A stretch of DNA of 64,000 nucleotides from positions 372,001 to 436,000 of the forward strand of contig JAYEGL010000002.1 of assembly GCA_034659015.1 (NCBI GenBank), given 5' to 3'. How positions within the stretch are numbered: position 1 is the stretch's first letter; every line of letters begins with the position of its first letter. The notes under the pieces are model-generated. The model had not been told where the DNA came from. It did not search any database and worked only from the letters and a program-made list of their open reading frames with translations. This document shows, piece by piece, positions 8,326 through 17,338 of this stretch. The position numbers and the translations under genes are program-made. This DNA is from Maricaulis sp034659015. Lineage in GTDB: Bacteria; Pseudomonadota; Alphaproteobacteria; Caulobacterales; Maricaulaceae.

Positions 8326-8392
8326 TGTAACGGCTGTCACGGCCTGGAGCGCCGCCATCGAGGCAGGCTGCACCGGTCGGATGGAGACAGCC

Positions 8393-8745
8393 ATGACAGG
8401 CCGGTCAGTCAGGCTTGCGCGGTCTTTGCGAAAGCGGATGACGCCGCAGGAAGTGAAAATGTGGAGTGCGCTTCGGGCCCTGAAGCGCCAAGGGTATAGA
8501 TTCAGGCGGCAGGTGCCGCTGGGACACTACATCGTCGATTTCGCCTGCTTCGACCCGAAGCTGGTCATCGAGGTCGATGGCGGACAACATACGCTCGACG
8601 GTCATGCGCGGCGCGATTTGGAACGCGACCGGTGGCTGGCAGGGCAGGGATTTGCGGTCCACCGTGTGTGGAACCACGAGGTGAACGACAATTTCGATGG
8701 CGTCATGGAGGCCATCGGCGAGTATCTGCGAGGCAAGGGCGCAAG

Positions 8746-8749
<4 letters not shown>
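8393..8749 (+). CDS. DUF559 (Vsr-like) endonuclease-fold protein
   Basis: 118 residues from the ATG at 8393, chosen for the GGAG eight bases upstream; the ATG at 8381 is an alternative. DUF559 hallmarks are ARSLRKRMTPQEVKMWSALR at the start, FRRQVPLGHYIVDFAC near residue 42 and LVIEVDGGQH near residue 59, with the acidic residues expected of a PD-(D/E)xK/Vsr-type nuclease, then GFAVHRVWNHEV. The family's biological role is not established. Its stop overlaps the gatB start (ATGA), so it is translated inside the gat operon. Element B1 lies just upstream. Confidence 0.88.
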
Positions 8750-10239
<1,490 letters not shown>

Positions 10240-10243
10240 CCAG

Positions 10244-10402
10244 GCTTCCCCAGCGAAGCGGGGGAAGTGGCCGCGCCCGGCCTTTGGCCGGGCAAGGCCG
10301 ATGGGGGTGAGTCGGTGCGCGCTGGCGCGCTCTGCGCTGCTTCGCACCGCCCCCTCAGTCCGCTACGCGGACAGCTCCCCCGTAAACGGGGCGAGCCCTT
10401 GG
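10244..10402 (+). repeat. Palindromic intergenic element A, copy 3
   Basis: Same orientation and order of hairpins as the copy at 2810-2968 (CTTCCCC-AGCGAAGC-GGGGGAAG first, GCTCCCCCG-TAAA-CGGGGCGAGC last), with scattered base differences. It fills the gap between the gatB stop and the stop of the convergent small membrane-protein gene. Confidence 0.85.
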
Positions 10403-10411
10403 CACCGGCAT

Positions 10412-10657
10412 CTAGGGCGTTGAATCCCGCCGCCGTTTCGACATCGCGAACATCGCCAGCCAGGCAATACCGGTGAACACCACCACGATTTCCGTCGCGA
10501 CGACGAGCGGGGCGAGATAGCCCGGTTGCCAGACTTCCGCGACGATGGGGCTGCCGATGGCGAGCAGGATCGCCAGGGCGATCAGGGCGCCGATCTCGAA
10601 GGTGAAGAGCCGGCGGCGCCAGGTGGTCCTGAGTTCGCGCGCTTGAAGAGCGGCCAT
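10412..10657 (-). CDS. Small two-helix membrane protein
   Basis: 81 residues. The ATG at 10655-10657 is chosen because AAGGGAGG stands six bases upstream; the open frame extends further but without a ribosome site. The basic start (MAALQARELRTTWRRRLFTF) is followed by two hydrophobic helices at about residues 20-38 and 47-69, and the protein ends in KRRRDSTP. No family is recognised. It is divergent from the mechanosensitive channel gene, with about 125 bp between. Confidence 0.65.
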   Translation of the reverse strand: MAALQARELRTTWRRRLFTFEIGALIALAILLAIGSPIVAEVWQPGYLAPLVVATEIVVVFTGIAWLAMFAMSKRRRDSTP

Positions 10658-10782
10658 GATTGCCTCCCTTGATGGCTTCGTGTGTGCAACGGCTGAATGC
10701 GCCACGCGTTCCGCCATGGCTCTGGTCCTTCGCGCGCACATCGTGCTAACCCTCTGATCTCACCGCACGAGCCGGAGCGACA

Positions 10783-12132
10783 ATGCGCACGACACAGGAT
10801 GATTCCGCTCTCGACGAACTCCTGCCGATGGAAGTCGTGCAAGGGCATGCCGAGGATGTGCTCGCCTGGCTGCAGGCGACGGTGACGGACGTCAATATCG
10901 CCCTCCAGATCAGCCTGATCGCCGTGGCAATCATACCCGCGCTGATATTCGGGCCGCGCCTGCGTCATGTCGTGGAGAGGTTGACCGGCGAGCGGATCAA
11001 GACCGGCCTGGCGCGCCGCCTTCTCACGGCCGCCATTGCCCTTGCCACCCCGCTGGCCCTTCTGGCCGTGCTGGCGATCGAACGGATCGTGCTGGGTGCG
11101 ATCGACCGGCCGGTCCACCTCGTCGACGCGGCGATGAGCCTGATGACGGCCTGGCTGGTGATCCGCGCCGTCACGCTGATCATCCGTTCGCGCTTCTGGT
11201 CCCAGGTGGCCTTCTACATCGCCTGGCCCGTCGCGGCGCTGGACGTGTTCGGCCTGCTCGACGATGTGGTCATGCAGCTGCAGGCGCTGGCCATTCCGCT
11301 GGGCGAGACGGAGGAGGGCGATCCGGTCGATCTTTCCCTGTTCGATATCCTGCGCACGCTGATCTATTTCGGCGTGCTGTTCTGGGCGGCCTCTTTCGCC
11401 GGCCGCGCGATCAACGGCCAGCTGGAGCGGACCGACGAGATCTCGCCGGCGCTGCGGGCGCTGATCTCCAAGGTGCTCGGCTTCGTCCTGCCCATCGTTG
11501 CGCTGCTCATCGCGCTGCAGCTGACCGGCTTCAACCTGGCGACGCTGGCCATCTTCTCCGGTGCGGTGGGTATCGGCGTCGGCCTGGGCCTGCAGAAGAC
11601 CGTGGCGAACTTCGCCGCCGGCTTCACGCTTCTGGCCGACAAGTCGATCAAGCCGGGCGACGCGCTGGAAGTGGACGGCCAGTTCGGCTGGGTGACGGGC
11701 ATGCAGTCGCGCTATGTCTCGATGCGCACGCGCGACGGCACCGAACACCTCATCCCGAACGAGCATTTCATCGCCAATGGCGTGATCAACTGGTCCAAGT
11801 CCGACCGCGTGGTGCGCCAGCATGCGCCCTTCGGCGTCAGCTACGGGACTGAGGACATGGAAAAGGTCCAGAAACTCGCCATCGCGGCGGCCCAGACCGT
11901 CGACCGCGTCGTGCCCGACAAGACGCCCGTGTGTAATCTGATGGAATACGGCGACAGCTCGGTGAATTTCGATCTGCGCTTCTGGATCTCCGATCCCCAG
12001 AACGGCCTCTCCAATGTGCGCAGCGACGTCTATATCGCCATCTGGAAGAGCTTCCACGAGAACGGCGTCGAATTCCCCTTCCCGCAGATGGACGTGCACG
12101 TGAAGGAAATGCCGAAGACGCCGAAAGCCTAG
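10783..12132 (+). CDS. Mechanosensitive ion channel of the MscS family
   Basis: 449 residues. Inner-membrane tension-gated channel. Several hydrophobic helices precede the conserved pore helix and beta domain: LAIFSGAVGIGVGLGLQKTVANFAAGF near residue 255, then ADKSIKPGDALEVDGQFGWVTGMQSRYVSMRTRDGTEHLIPN. The C-terminal alpha/beta domain follows (VDRVVPDKTPVCNLMEYGDSSVNFDLRFWI). The N-terminal extension of about 150 residues with extra helices makes it longer than E. coli MscS. It is probably monocistronic, with a terminator hairpin after it. Confidence 0.92.
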   Translation: MRTTQDDSALDELLPMEVVQGHAEDVLAWLQATVTDVNIALQISLIAVAIIPALIFGPRLRHVVERLTGERIKTGLARRLLTAAIALATPLALLAVLAIERIVLGAIDRPVHLVDAAMSLMTAWLVIRAVTLIIRSRFWSQVAFYIAWPVAALDVFGLLDDVVMQLQALAIPLGETEEGDPVDLSLFDILRTLIYFGVLFWAASFAGRAINGQLERTDEISPALRALISKVLGFVLPIVALLIALQLTGFNLATLAIFSGAVGIGVGLGLQKTVANFAAGFTLLADKSIKPGDALEVDGQFGWVTGMQSRYVSMRTRDGTEHLIPNEHFIANGVINWSKSDRVVRQHAPFGVSYGTEDMEKVQKLAIAAAQTVDRVVPDKTPVCNLMEYGDSSVNFDLRFWISDPQNGLSNVRSDVYIAIWKSFHENGVEFPFPQMDVHVKEMPKTPKA

Positions 12133-12150
12133 CCGGGTCCGCCCAAAAAG

Positions 12151-12175
12151 AGGGCGCGGAACGAATCCGCGCCCT
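12151..12175 (+). terminator. Hairpin terminator after mscS-type gene
   Basis: Perfect 10-bp stem AGGGCGCGGA / TCCGCGCCCT with a five-base loop, 18 bp after the channel stop, followed by TCAGTTT. The T-run is short, so termination strength is uncertain. Confidence 0.7.
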
Positions 12176-12377
12176 TCAGTTTGCTGAGTGGCGGCGGGCC
12201 GGGTCAGTCCGAAAAGGCTCGCCGCCGGCGCATAAAGCTTCAGTCTTCGTCGCGACTGAACATGGAAGGAACTCTACGCCTGCGTGCGCATGAGGGAAAA
12301 TCAATTGATATTATGGGACCTATCGAGCGCGCTAATATCGCATTTGCGTAGAGCGTGCGGACGCTGCACTGTCGGAT
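12176..12377. other. Intergenic stretch without a recognisable gene
   Basis: Together with the flanking hairpin and promoter area this forms a 310-base gap between mscS and the ArsR-type gene. It holds a GC-rich imperfect palindrome around 12189-12231 (GGCGGCGGGCC ... CGCCGCCGGCG) and an AT-richer patch at 12295-12350. No open frame with a ribosome site and no tRNA-like fold were found. Confidence 0.5.
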
Positions 12378-12449
12378 TATAATTTAGGTTGTCACCTAAG
12401 TTTTTTCTTGACCCCACTGACCGTGCCTGAATACCTAGGTGTATGCCTA
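12378..12449 (+). promoter_or_regulatory. Promoter/operator region of the arsR-SRPBCC operon
   Basis: A consensus TATAAT lies at 12378-12383, directly followed by a perfect palindrome TTAGGT-TGTC-ACCTAA (12384-12399). A second site with the same TAGG-N6-CCTA spacing lies at 12436-12449 and overlaps the ATG of the regulator at 12443. TTGACC at 12408-12413 could be an alternative -35. Two matching half-site pairs suggest autoregulation by the ArsR-type protein. A near-leaderless transcript is possible because there is no strong ribosome site. Confidence 0.6.
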
Positions 12450-12799
12450 ACTATCAGACGCATCTCGATTCCACCTTCCACGCCCTGGCCGACCCGACAC
12501 GCCGGGCGGTAATCGCCCGCCTGATCGAGGGGCCGGCCTCGGTATCCGAACTGGCCGAACCCTTCGACATGGCGCTGCCCTCGCTGATGCAGCACCTCAA
12601 AGTGCTGGAAGGCGGCGGGCTGATCCGTACGCAAAAGACCGGGCGCGTGCGCACCTGCCGGCTGGAGACGGGCCGTCTGGTCGAGGCGCAGGACTGGCTG
12701 TCGAATCAGAAGGCGCTGTGGGAGCGCCGTCTCGACCGCCTCGATACCTACCTCCAGGACATGGCCGCAAAGGAAGACCCCGATGGCTCGCAAGCGTGA
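12443..12799 (+). CDS. ArsR-family winged-helix transcriptional regulator
   Basis: 118 residues. ArsR/SmtB fold: FHALADPTRRAVIARLIEGPASVSELAEPF is the first helix pair and ALPSLMQHLKVLEGGGLIRTQKTGRVRTCRLE the recognition helix and wing. There is no metal-binding Cys cluster (ELCVCD type), which matches the subgroup usually encoded next to SRPBCC/AHSA1 proteins. Its 3' end overlaps the first SRPBCC gene by 17 bp. It probably represses its own operon through the paired TAGG-N6-CCTA sites at its 5' end; the ligand is unknown. Confidence 0.9.
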   Translation: MPNYQTHLDSTFHALADPTRRAVIARLIEGPASVSELAEPFDMALPSLMQHLKVLEGGGLIRTQKTGRVRTCRLETGRLVEAQDWLSNQKALWERRLDRLDTYLQDMAAKEDPDGSQA

Positions 12800-13301
12800 C
12801 TGGGCTGATTTCAACCCCGAAACCGATCTGACGATCCAGCGCCGTATCGACGCGCCCGTCGAGCTGGTGTGGACGGCCTGGACCGATCCGGATCATCTCA
12901 AAAACTGGTGGGTGCCGCGCCCCTGGACGACGCCGGAGGTGGAGATGGATCTGCGCCCCGGCGGTATCTTTCGCACAGTGATGCAGTCGCCCGAGGGCGA
13001 GCGCTTCGACAATGCCGGCATCTTTCTGGACGTGGTGCCGCGCGAATGGATCGTGTGGACCAGCGCCCTTGTTCCCGGCTACCGTCCGGCCGGCGATCCT
13101 CAGGATTGCGGCGGCACTCACATGACCGCCGGAATCGAATTCCGCGAGGCGGGTTCGGGAACGCAATACGTCGCCACGGTGTTGCACCCGGACAGGGCGT
13201 CCCGCGAGCAGCACGAGGCGATGGGGTTCCACGACGGGTGGGGCACCGTGATCGAACAGCTCGCCGGCTACGTCGACACGCTGAAGGCGAAGGTCCAATG
13301 A
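12783..13301 (+). CDS. SRPBCC / AHSA1-family protein 1
   Basis: 172 residues. START-like helix-grip fold of the Aha1 C-terminal (AHSA1) type, a hydrophobic-ligand cavity family. DLTIQRRIDAPVELVWTAWTDPDHLKNWWVPRPWTTPEVEMDLRPGGIFRTVM is the family signature, and EAMGFHDGWGTVIEQLAGYV the C-terminal helix. A ribosome site (AAGGAAG) lies inside the upstream regulator gene. It is the first of four coupled paralogues. Confidence 0.88.
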   Translation: MARKRDWADFNPETDLTIQRRIDAPVELVWTAWTDPDHLKNWWVPRPWTTPEVEMDLRPGGIFRTVMQSPEGERFDNAGIFLDVVPREWIVWTSALVPGYRPAGDPQDCGGTHMTAGIEFREAGSGTQYVATVLHPDRASREQHEAMGFHDGWGTVIEQLAGYVDTLKAKVQ

Positions 13302-13771
13302 CCACCGGCCGTATCGTACATGACAGCTTCACCCTCGCGCGCCGCTACGATGCGACGCCGGGACAGGTCTTCGCGGCATGGGAAGATGTCGAGGGCCGCT
13401 CGTACTGGCAAAACCCTGCCGATCATCTCCGCCTGGTCTACGACAAGGCCGATTTCCGGGTCGGCGGCTGCGACGTCAGCCGGTGCTGGGCCGAGGGCGA
13501 TGCTCACGCCTACACCGCGACCGTCTACTATCAGGAGATCGTGCCGGACCGGCGCATCATCATGTCCGAGACCGTCGAACTGGCCGGGCGGCGCCTGTCC
13601 GCGGCGCTCGCCACGGTTGAGATCGAGCCGGACGGTTCCGGCGCGCGCATGCGCCTGACGCTGCAGATCGCGGCGGAGGAGGGCTCGGAGGTCTTCGCGG
13701 GCTATCGCGAGGGCTGGGGCGCGCTGCTGGAAAACCTCGTTTCACACCTGGCACGGGAGGCCATCACATGA
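13298..13771 (+). CDS. SRPBCC / AHSA1-family protein 2
   Basis: 157 residues, ATGA-coupled to the preceding gene. The start MTTGRIVHDSFTLARRYDATPGQVFAAWEDVEGRSYWQNP shows the AHSA1 signature in a diverged form; DFRVGGCDVSRCWAEGD carries two Cys residues. YREGWGALLENLVSHL is the C-terminal helix. It shares the opening HDSFT-x-R/K-Y pattern with the fourth paralogue, suggesting a recent duplication relationship. Confidence 0.85.
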   Translation: MTTGRIVHDSFTLARRYDATPGQVFAAWEDVEGRSYWQNPADHLRLVYDKADFRVGGCDVSRCWAEGDAHAYTATVYYQEIVPDRRIIMSETVELAGRRLSAALATVEIEPDGSGARMRLTLQIAAEEGSEVFAGYREGWGALLENLVSHLAREAIT

Positions 13772-14259
13772 CCGACCAGTCCGCTTTTACCGTCGATCGC
13801 CACTACGAGGCCGATCAGACCCAGGTCTTCCGGGCCTGGCTGGATCCCGAGCTGGCGCGATACTGGCTTTTCGCCCGGTCCGACACCCCGCTCGTGCGAT
13901 GCGAGATCGACGACCGGCCCGGCGGCCGTTTCACCCTTGTCGACCGGCGTGAAGACGGCGATGCCTATTTCGTGGGCGAATACGAAGAGATCGATCCGCC
14001 GTCCCGCCTGATCTTCCGCTTTGCGACCGGGAAGAGCGAAAAGCTCGATCCGGCGGACGGTGCCCGGGTCACGGTGACCGTCGTGCCCGAAGAGACCGGC
14101 TGCCGGCTGACGCTCGTGCAGGAAGTCCCGCCGGCCTATGCCGAATTCGCCGGCCGGATGCGCGAGGGCTGGCAGGCCCTGCTGGCCCTGCTGGGCGCCC
14201 AGCTCGGCGTCTGGGTAGAAAAACCTGACACGAAACCTTTCCGCGGAGACATTGCATGA
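13768..14259 (+). CDS. SRPBCC / AHSA1-family protein 3
   Basis: 163 residues, ATGA-coupled at both ends. FTVDRHYEADQTQVFRAWLDPELARYWLFA at the N-terminus and CEIDDRPGGRFTLVDRREDGDAYFVGEYEEIDPPSRLIF follow the AHSA1 pattern; the C-terminal helix is AGRMREGWQALLALLGAQLG. No catalytic residues can be named. It probably binds a small hydrophobic ligand or the same partner as its neighbours. Confidence 0.85.
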   Translation: MTDQSAFTVDRHYEADQTQVFRAWLDPELARYWLFARSDTPLVRCEIDDRPGGRFTLVDRREDGDAYFVGEYEEIDPPSRLIFRFATGKSEKLDPADGARVTVTVVPEETGCRLTLVQEVPPAYAEFAGRMREGWQALLALLGAQLGVWVEKPDTKPFRGDIA

Positions 14260-14732
14260 CCGGACACAGCGTTCAGCACGACAGTTTCACCATCGAAAAG
14301 ACCTACGACCACGCACCGTCCGTCGTCTTCCGCGCCTGGACCGATCCTGCCGCCAAGCGTTCCTGGTTCGCCGAGACCGAGGGATTCAAGCGGATCGACT
14401 ACGACCTGGACTTCCGCGTCGGCGGTCTGGAGCATTGTTCCGGGCACGAGCCGGACGGACAGCGTTTCACCTATGATGCCGTGATCCACGATATCGTCCA
14501 GAACGACCGCATCGTCATCGCCTATCGCATGACGATGGCCGGCACGCCGATCTCGGTCTCCCTGGCCACGGTCCGGTTCGAACCGGCCGGGACGGGCACC
14601 CGGCTCACCTATGTCGAGCAGGCCGCCTTTCTGGACGGTCTCGACAATGCCGGGCCGCGCCATGCGGGTGTGTCCGCGCAACTGGACATGCTGGCCCTGC
14701 AACTCGCCGGCACGCATGAGGGGATACACTGA
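14256..14732 (+). CDS. SRPBCC / AHSA1-family protein 4
   Basis: 158 residues, ATGA-coupled to the third paralogue. VQHDSFTIEKTYDHAPSVVFRAWTDPAAKRSWFAETEGF is the AHSA1 signature, DFRVGGLEHCSGHEPDGQRFTYDAVIHDIVQNDRIVIAYRM the central strands. It closes the array of four, and the YceI gene starts 2 bp after its stop. Confidence 0.86.
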   Translation: MTGHSVQHDSFTIEKTYDHAPSVVFRAWTDPAAKRSWFAETEGFKRIDYDLDFRVGGLEHCSGHEPDGQRFTYDAVIHDIVQNDRIVIAYRMTMAGTPISVSLATVRFEPAGTGTRLTYVEQAAFLDGLDNAGPRHAGVSAQLDMLALQLAGTHEGIH

Positions 14733-14734
14733 TC

Positions 14735-15394
14735 ATGAAAGTTTCGATGACCGCTCTGGCCGCCACCCTTCTCACCGCCGGCGCCGCGCTGGCCCAGGAT
14801 GCCGCGCCGCCGTCCATGGATCCGCCGCCGGCCGGCGAATACCGTCTCGATCCGGCCCATGGCAGCGTGATCGTGCATGCGAACCATATGGGTTTTTCCA
14901 GCTACCCGGTCCGGTTCACCCGCTTCGATGTGCAGCTGGACTTCGATCCGGAAGAGCCGGAGGCCATGTCGGTGACGGCCGAGATCGACCCCGCATCGCT
15001 GGAGACACACTATCCGGGCGGCGATGTCGATTTCGATGCAGAGCTGACCGGTCCGCAATGGCTGGATACCGAGCAATACCCCGCGATCCGTTTTGTCTCC
15101 GATGCCGTGCACCTGTCCGGCGAGAAAACGGCCGTCGTGACGGGCATGCTCACCTTCATGGGCGTGGAACGTCCCGTCACGCTCAACGTCACCTATAATG
15201 GCGGCTATGCGGGGATGGCGCCCTACGATCCGCAGGCCCGTATCGGGTTTTCCGCGACGGGAGAGTTCGACCGCTCCGATTTCGGCCTCGTCTACGGATT
15301 GCCGCCGGAAGGCACGAATTTCGGTGTCGGCGACCGGGTTACCGTCAGCATAGAAGCCGAACTGCTCGGCCCGCCGCTGGAGGCCGCCGAGTAG
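14735..15394 (+). CDS. YceI-family secreted lipid-binding protein
   Basis: 219 residues with a signal peptide (MKVSMTALAATLLTAGAALAQD), so it is periplasmic. The YceI lipocalin-like beta-barrel, known to bind polyisoprenoid-type lipids, is evident from YRLDPAHGSVIVHANHMGFSSYPVRFTRFDVQLDFDP, VTGMLTFMGVERPVTLNV and ATGEFDRSDFGLVYGLP. Its place at the end of an operon of four START-like lipid-cavity proteins suggests a shared hydrophobic substrate moved between cytoplasm and periplasm; that is an inference. Confidence 0.92.
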   Translation: MKVSMTALAATLLTAGAALAQDAAPPSMDPPPAGEYRLDPAHGSVIVHANHMGFSSYPVRFTRFDVQLDFDPEEPEAMSVTAEIDPASLETHYPGGDVDFDAELTGPQWLDTEQYPAIRFVSDAVHLSGEKTAVVTGMLTFMGVERPVTLNVTYNGGYAGMAPYDPQARIGFSATGEFDRSDFGLVYGLPPEGTNFGVGDRVTVSIEAELLGPPLEAAE

Positions 15395-15404
15395 CGCCAC
15401 GCGC

Positions 15405-16361
15405 CTATTTCAGCAGGCCGATCTCGCGCAGACGCTGGTTGAGATAGTCGTTGGCCCGGATCGGCTCGGGGTACTTGTCCGGATTGTCCGGCCCGGCACA
15501 GCCCGGCAGGGTCTCGATCATGTAATCGGGCCGGTAGTGCAGGAAGAAGGGCATGGAATAGCGTGAATGTTCCGTGCGGGCGCCGGCCGGATTGACCACC
15601 CGGTGCTGGGTGGAGGGCAGGACGTCATTGGTGGACCGGGCCAGCATGTCGCCCATATTCACCACCAGGCAGCCCGGCGGCGGGTTCATGTCGACCCATT
15701 CGCCCGAGCGCGTCCTGACCTGCAGGCCCGGCTCCTCGGCGCCCAGCAGCAGCGTGATCGTGTTGATGTCGCCATGCGCCTCGGCGCGGATCGAACCGCC
15801 CGGATCGCCGGTCACCGGCGGATAGTGAAGCAGGCGCATCACCGAATTGCCGTCCTTCACCGTGTCGTCGAAGAAGGTCTCCTCCAGACCCAGATCCAGA
15901 GCGATGGCGCGCAGCACCTGAACGCCCATCGCGTCGAAGGCGGTATAGAGGCCGTGCACGACCTCGCGCCATTCGGCCACTTCCCCGGGCACCACGTTGG
16001 GCGCCATGTCGGCCTCGTAGGGGTGGCCCGGCGGCAGGTCGCGCCCGACATGCCAGAACTCCTTCAGGTCGACATGCTTGGCGTCCTTGGCGATTTCCTT
16101 GCCGAAGGGCGTGTAGCCGCGCGCACCGCCGCCGCCCTCGATGAAGTATTTCATCTTGGTCTCTTCGGGCAGGGCGAAGAATTCCGCCGCCTTGGCATAG
16201 GCGCGCGCGATCAGGTCCTCGTCCAGGCCGTGGTCGGAGATCGCCGCGAAACCGAATTCGCGGAAGCTGCGCCCCAGCTCGCGGGCGAAGGCCGCCTTGT
16301 CGGTCTCCAGCAGCGTCATGGAGACGGGCGGGAAGCGGGAAAGAATGTCCTGATCGGGCAT
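15405..16361 (-). CDS. Isopenicillin N synthase-like Fe(II)/2-oxoglutarate oxygenase
   Basis: 318 residues from the ATG at 16359-16361; the open frame extends further upstream but the family N-terminus begins at MPDQDILSRFPPVSM. DIOX_N-type start: FGFAAISDHGLDEDLIARAYAKAAEFFALPEETKMKY. The iron site is HGDINTITLLLG (HxD) with the distal H in STQHRVVNP, and the 2-oxoglutarate-binding Arg-x-Ser is in RTEHSRYSMPFFLH. The substrate is unknown. It is convergent with the YceI gene (10 bp gap) and divergent from the GST gene. Confidence 0.88.
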   Translation of the reverse strand: MPDQDILSRFPPVSMTLLETDKAAFARELGRSFREFGFAAISDHGLDEDLIARAYAKAAEFFALPEETKMKYFIEGGGGARGYTPFGKEIAKDAKHVDLKEFWHVGRDLPPGHPYEADMAPNVVPGEVAEWREVVHGLYTAFDAMGVQVLRAIALDLGLEETFFDDTVKDGNSVMRLLHYPPVTGDPGGSIRAEAHGDINTITLLLGAEEPGLQVRTRSGEWVDMNPPPGCLVVNMGDMLARSTNDVLPSTQHRVVNPAGARTEHSRYSMPFFLHYRPDYMIETLPGCAGPDNPDKYPEPIRANDYLNQRLREIGLLK

Positions 16362-16519
16362 GAGAAAGCCTGTCGTCTGTTGCTGGGGCGAGCAATACGG
16401 GTTTGCCCCGGCGCTGCCAAGCGTACGAAGGTCGCACACGGGCGTGTGATTGCAGCGCGCCCTTGATACGTCCGCTGCCCGACCCAATCTGGCGGTGACA
16501 CGTCAAACGGGGAAACATC

Positions 16520-17245
16520 ATGTCCGCAGCGATCGAACTCTACTACTGGCCCACGCCGAACGGCTGGAAAGTCTCCATCGCCCTGGAGGAGATGGGCCTG
16601 CCCTACGAGATCAGGCCGGTGAATATCGGTGCGGGTGAACAGTTCGAGCCGGACTTCCTCAAGATCAGCCCGAACAATCGCATGCCCGCCATCGTCGATC
16701 CGGAAGGTCCGGGCGGCGAGCCGGTGTCGGTTTTCGAGAGTGCGGCGATCCTGCAATATCTTGGACGCAAGACCGGGCAGTTCTATCCTGACGACGAGCG
16801 CGCCCGTATCGAGGTCGAGCAATGGCTGTTCTGGCAGATGGGCGGGCTCGGCCCGATGGCCGGCCAGGCCCATCATTTCCGCTCCTACGCGAAAAAGATC
16901 GAGCCGGACGAGAGCAAGCTGGAATACGGCCAGCAGCGCTACACCAATGAGGTGAACCGGCTGTACGGCGTGCTCGAGCGCGCGCTGTCGGATGGGCGCG
17001 ATTATATCGCCGGCGACTACTCCATCGCCGACATGGCGATCTGGCCCTGGATCCTGCCGGAAGGGCAGGGCCAGGATCTGGACGATTTCCCCAAGCTCAA
17101 GGCCTGGGTCGAACGCGTCGGCGAACGGCCGGCCGTCAAGGCGGGCCGCGCCGCAGGCAAGGATCTGCGCTCCAACCTCGCCGACGACAGCGAAGAGATG
17201 AAGAAGGCCCGCGCGGTCCTGTTCGGGCAGAAAGCGACGTCCTGA
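16520..17245 (+). CDS. Nu-class glutathione S-transferase (YfcG/YghU-like)
   Basis: 241 residues. IELYYWPTPNGWKVSIALEEMGLPYEI is the thioredoxin-fold start with the Thr-Pro-Asn typical of the nu class. LKISPNNRMPAIVD, FESAAILQYLGRKTG and WLFWQMGGLGPMAGQAHHF are nearly diagnostic for YfcG/YghU disulfide-bond reductases. The cytosolic enzyme uses glutathione disulfide as cofactor in the studied members. The start is set by the ATG at 16520, after GGGGAAACATC. Confidence 0.92.
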   Translation: MSAAIELYYWPTPNGWKVSIALEEMGLPYEIRPVNIGAGEQFEPDFLKISPNNRMPAIVDPEGPGGEPVSVFESAAILQYLGRKTGQFYPDDERARIEVEQWLFWQMGGLGPMAGQAHHFRSYAKKIEPDESKLEYGQQRYTNEVNRLYGVLERALSDGRDYIAGDYSIADMAIWPWILPEGQGQDLDDFPKLKAWVERVGERPAVKAGRAAGKDLRSNLADDSEEMKKARAVLFGQKATS

Positions 17246-17338
17246 CGCCATCCCTGGCCGCTTTCTCGCGTCACGCGTGCAAGGCCTTGCCAGACCCGCC
17301 CGGAACCGGAAGATTGCGTCCGGGATCAGGGGGGCGTC

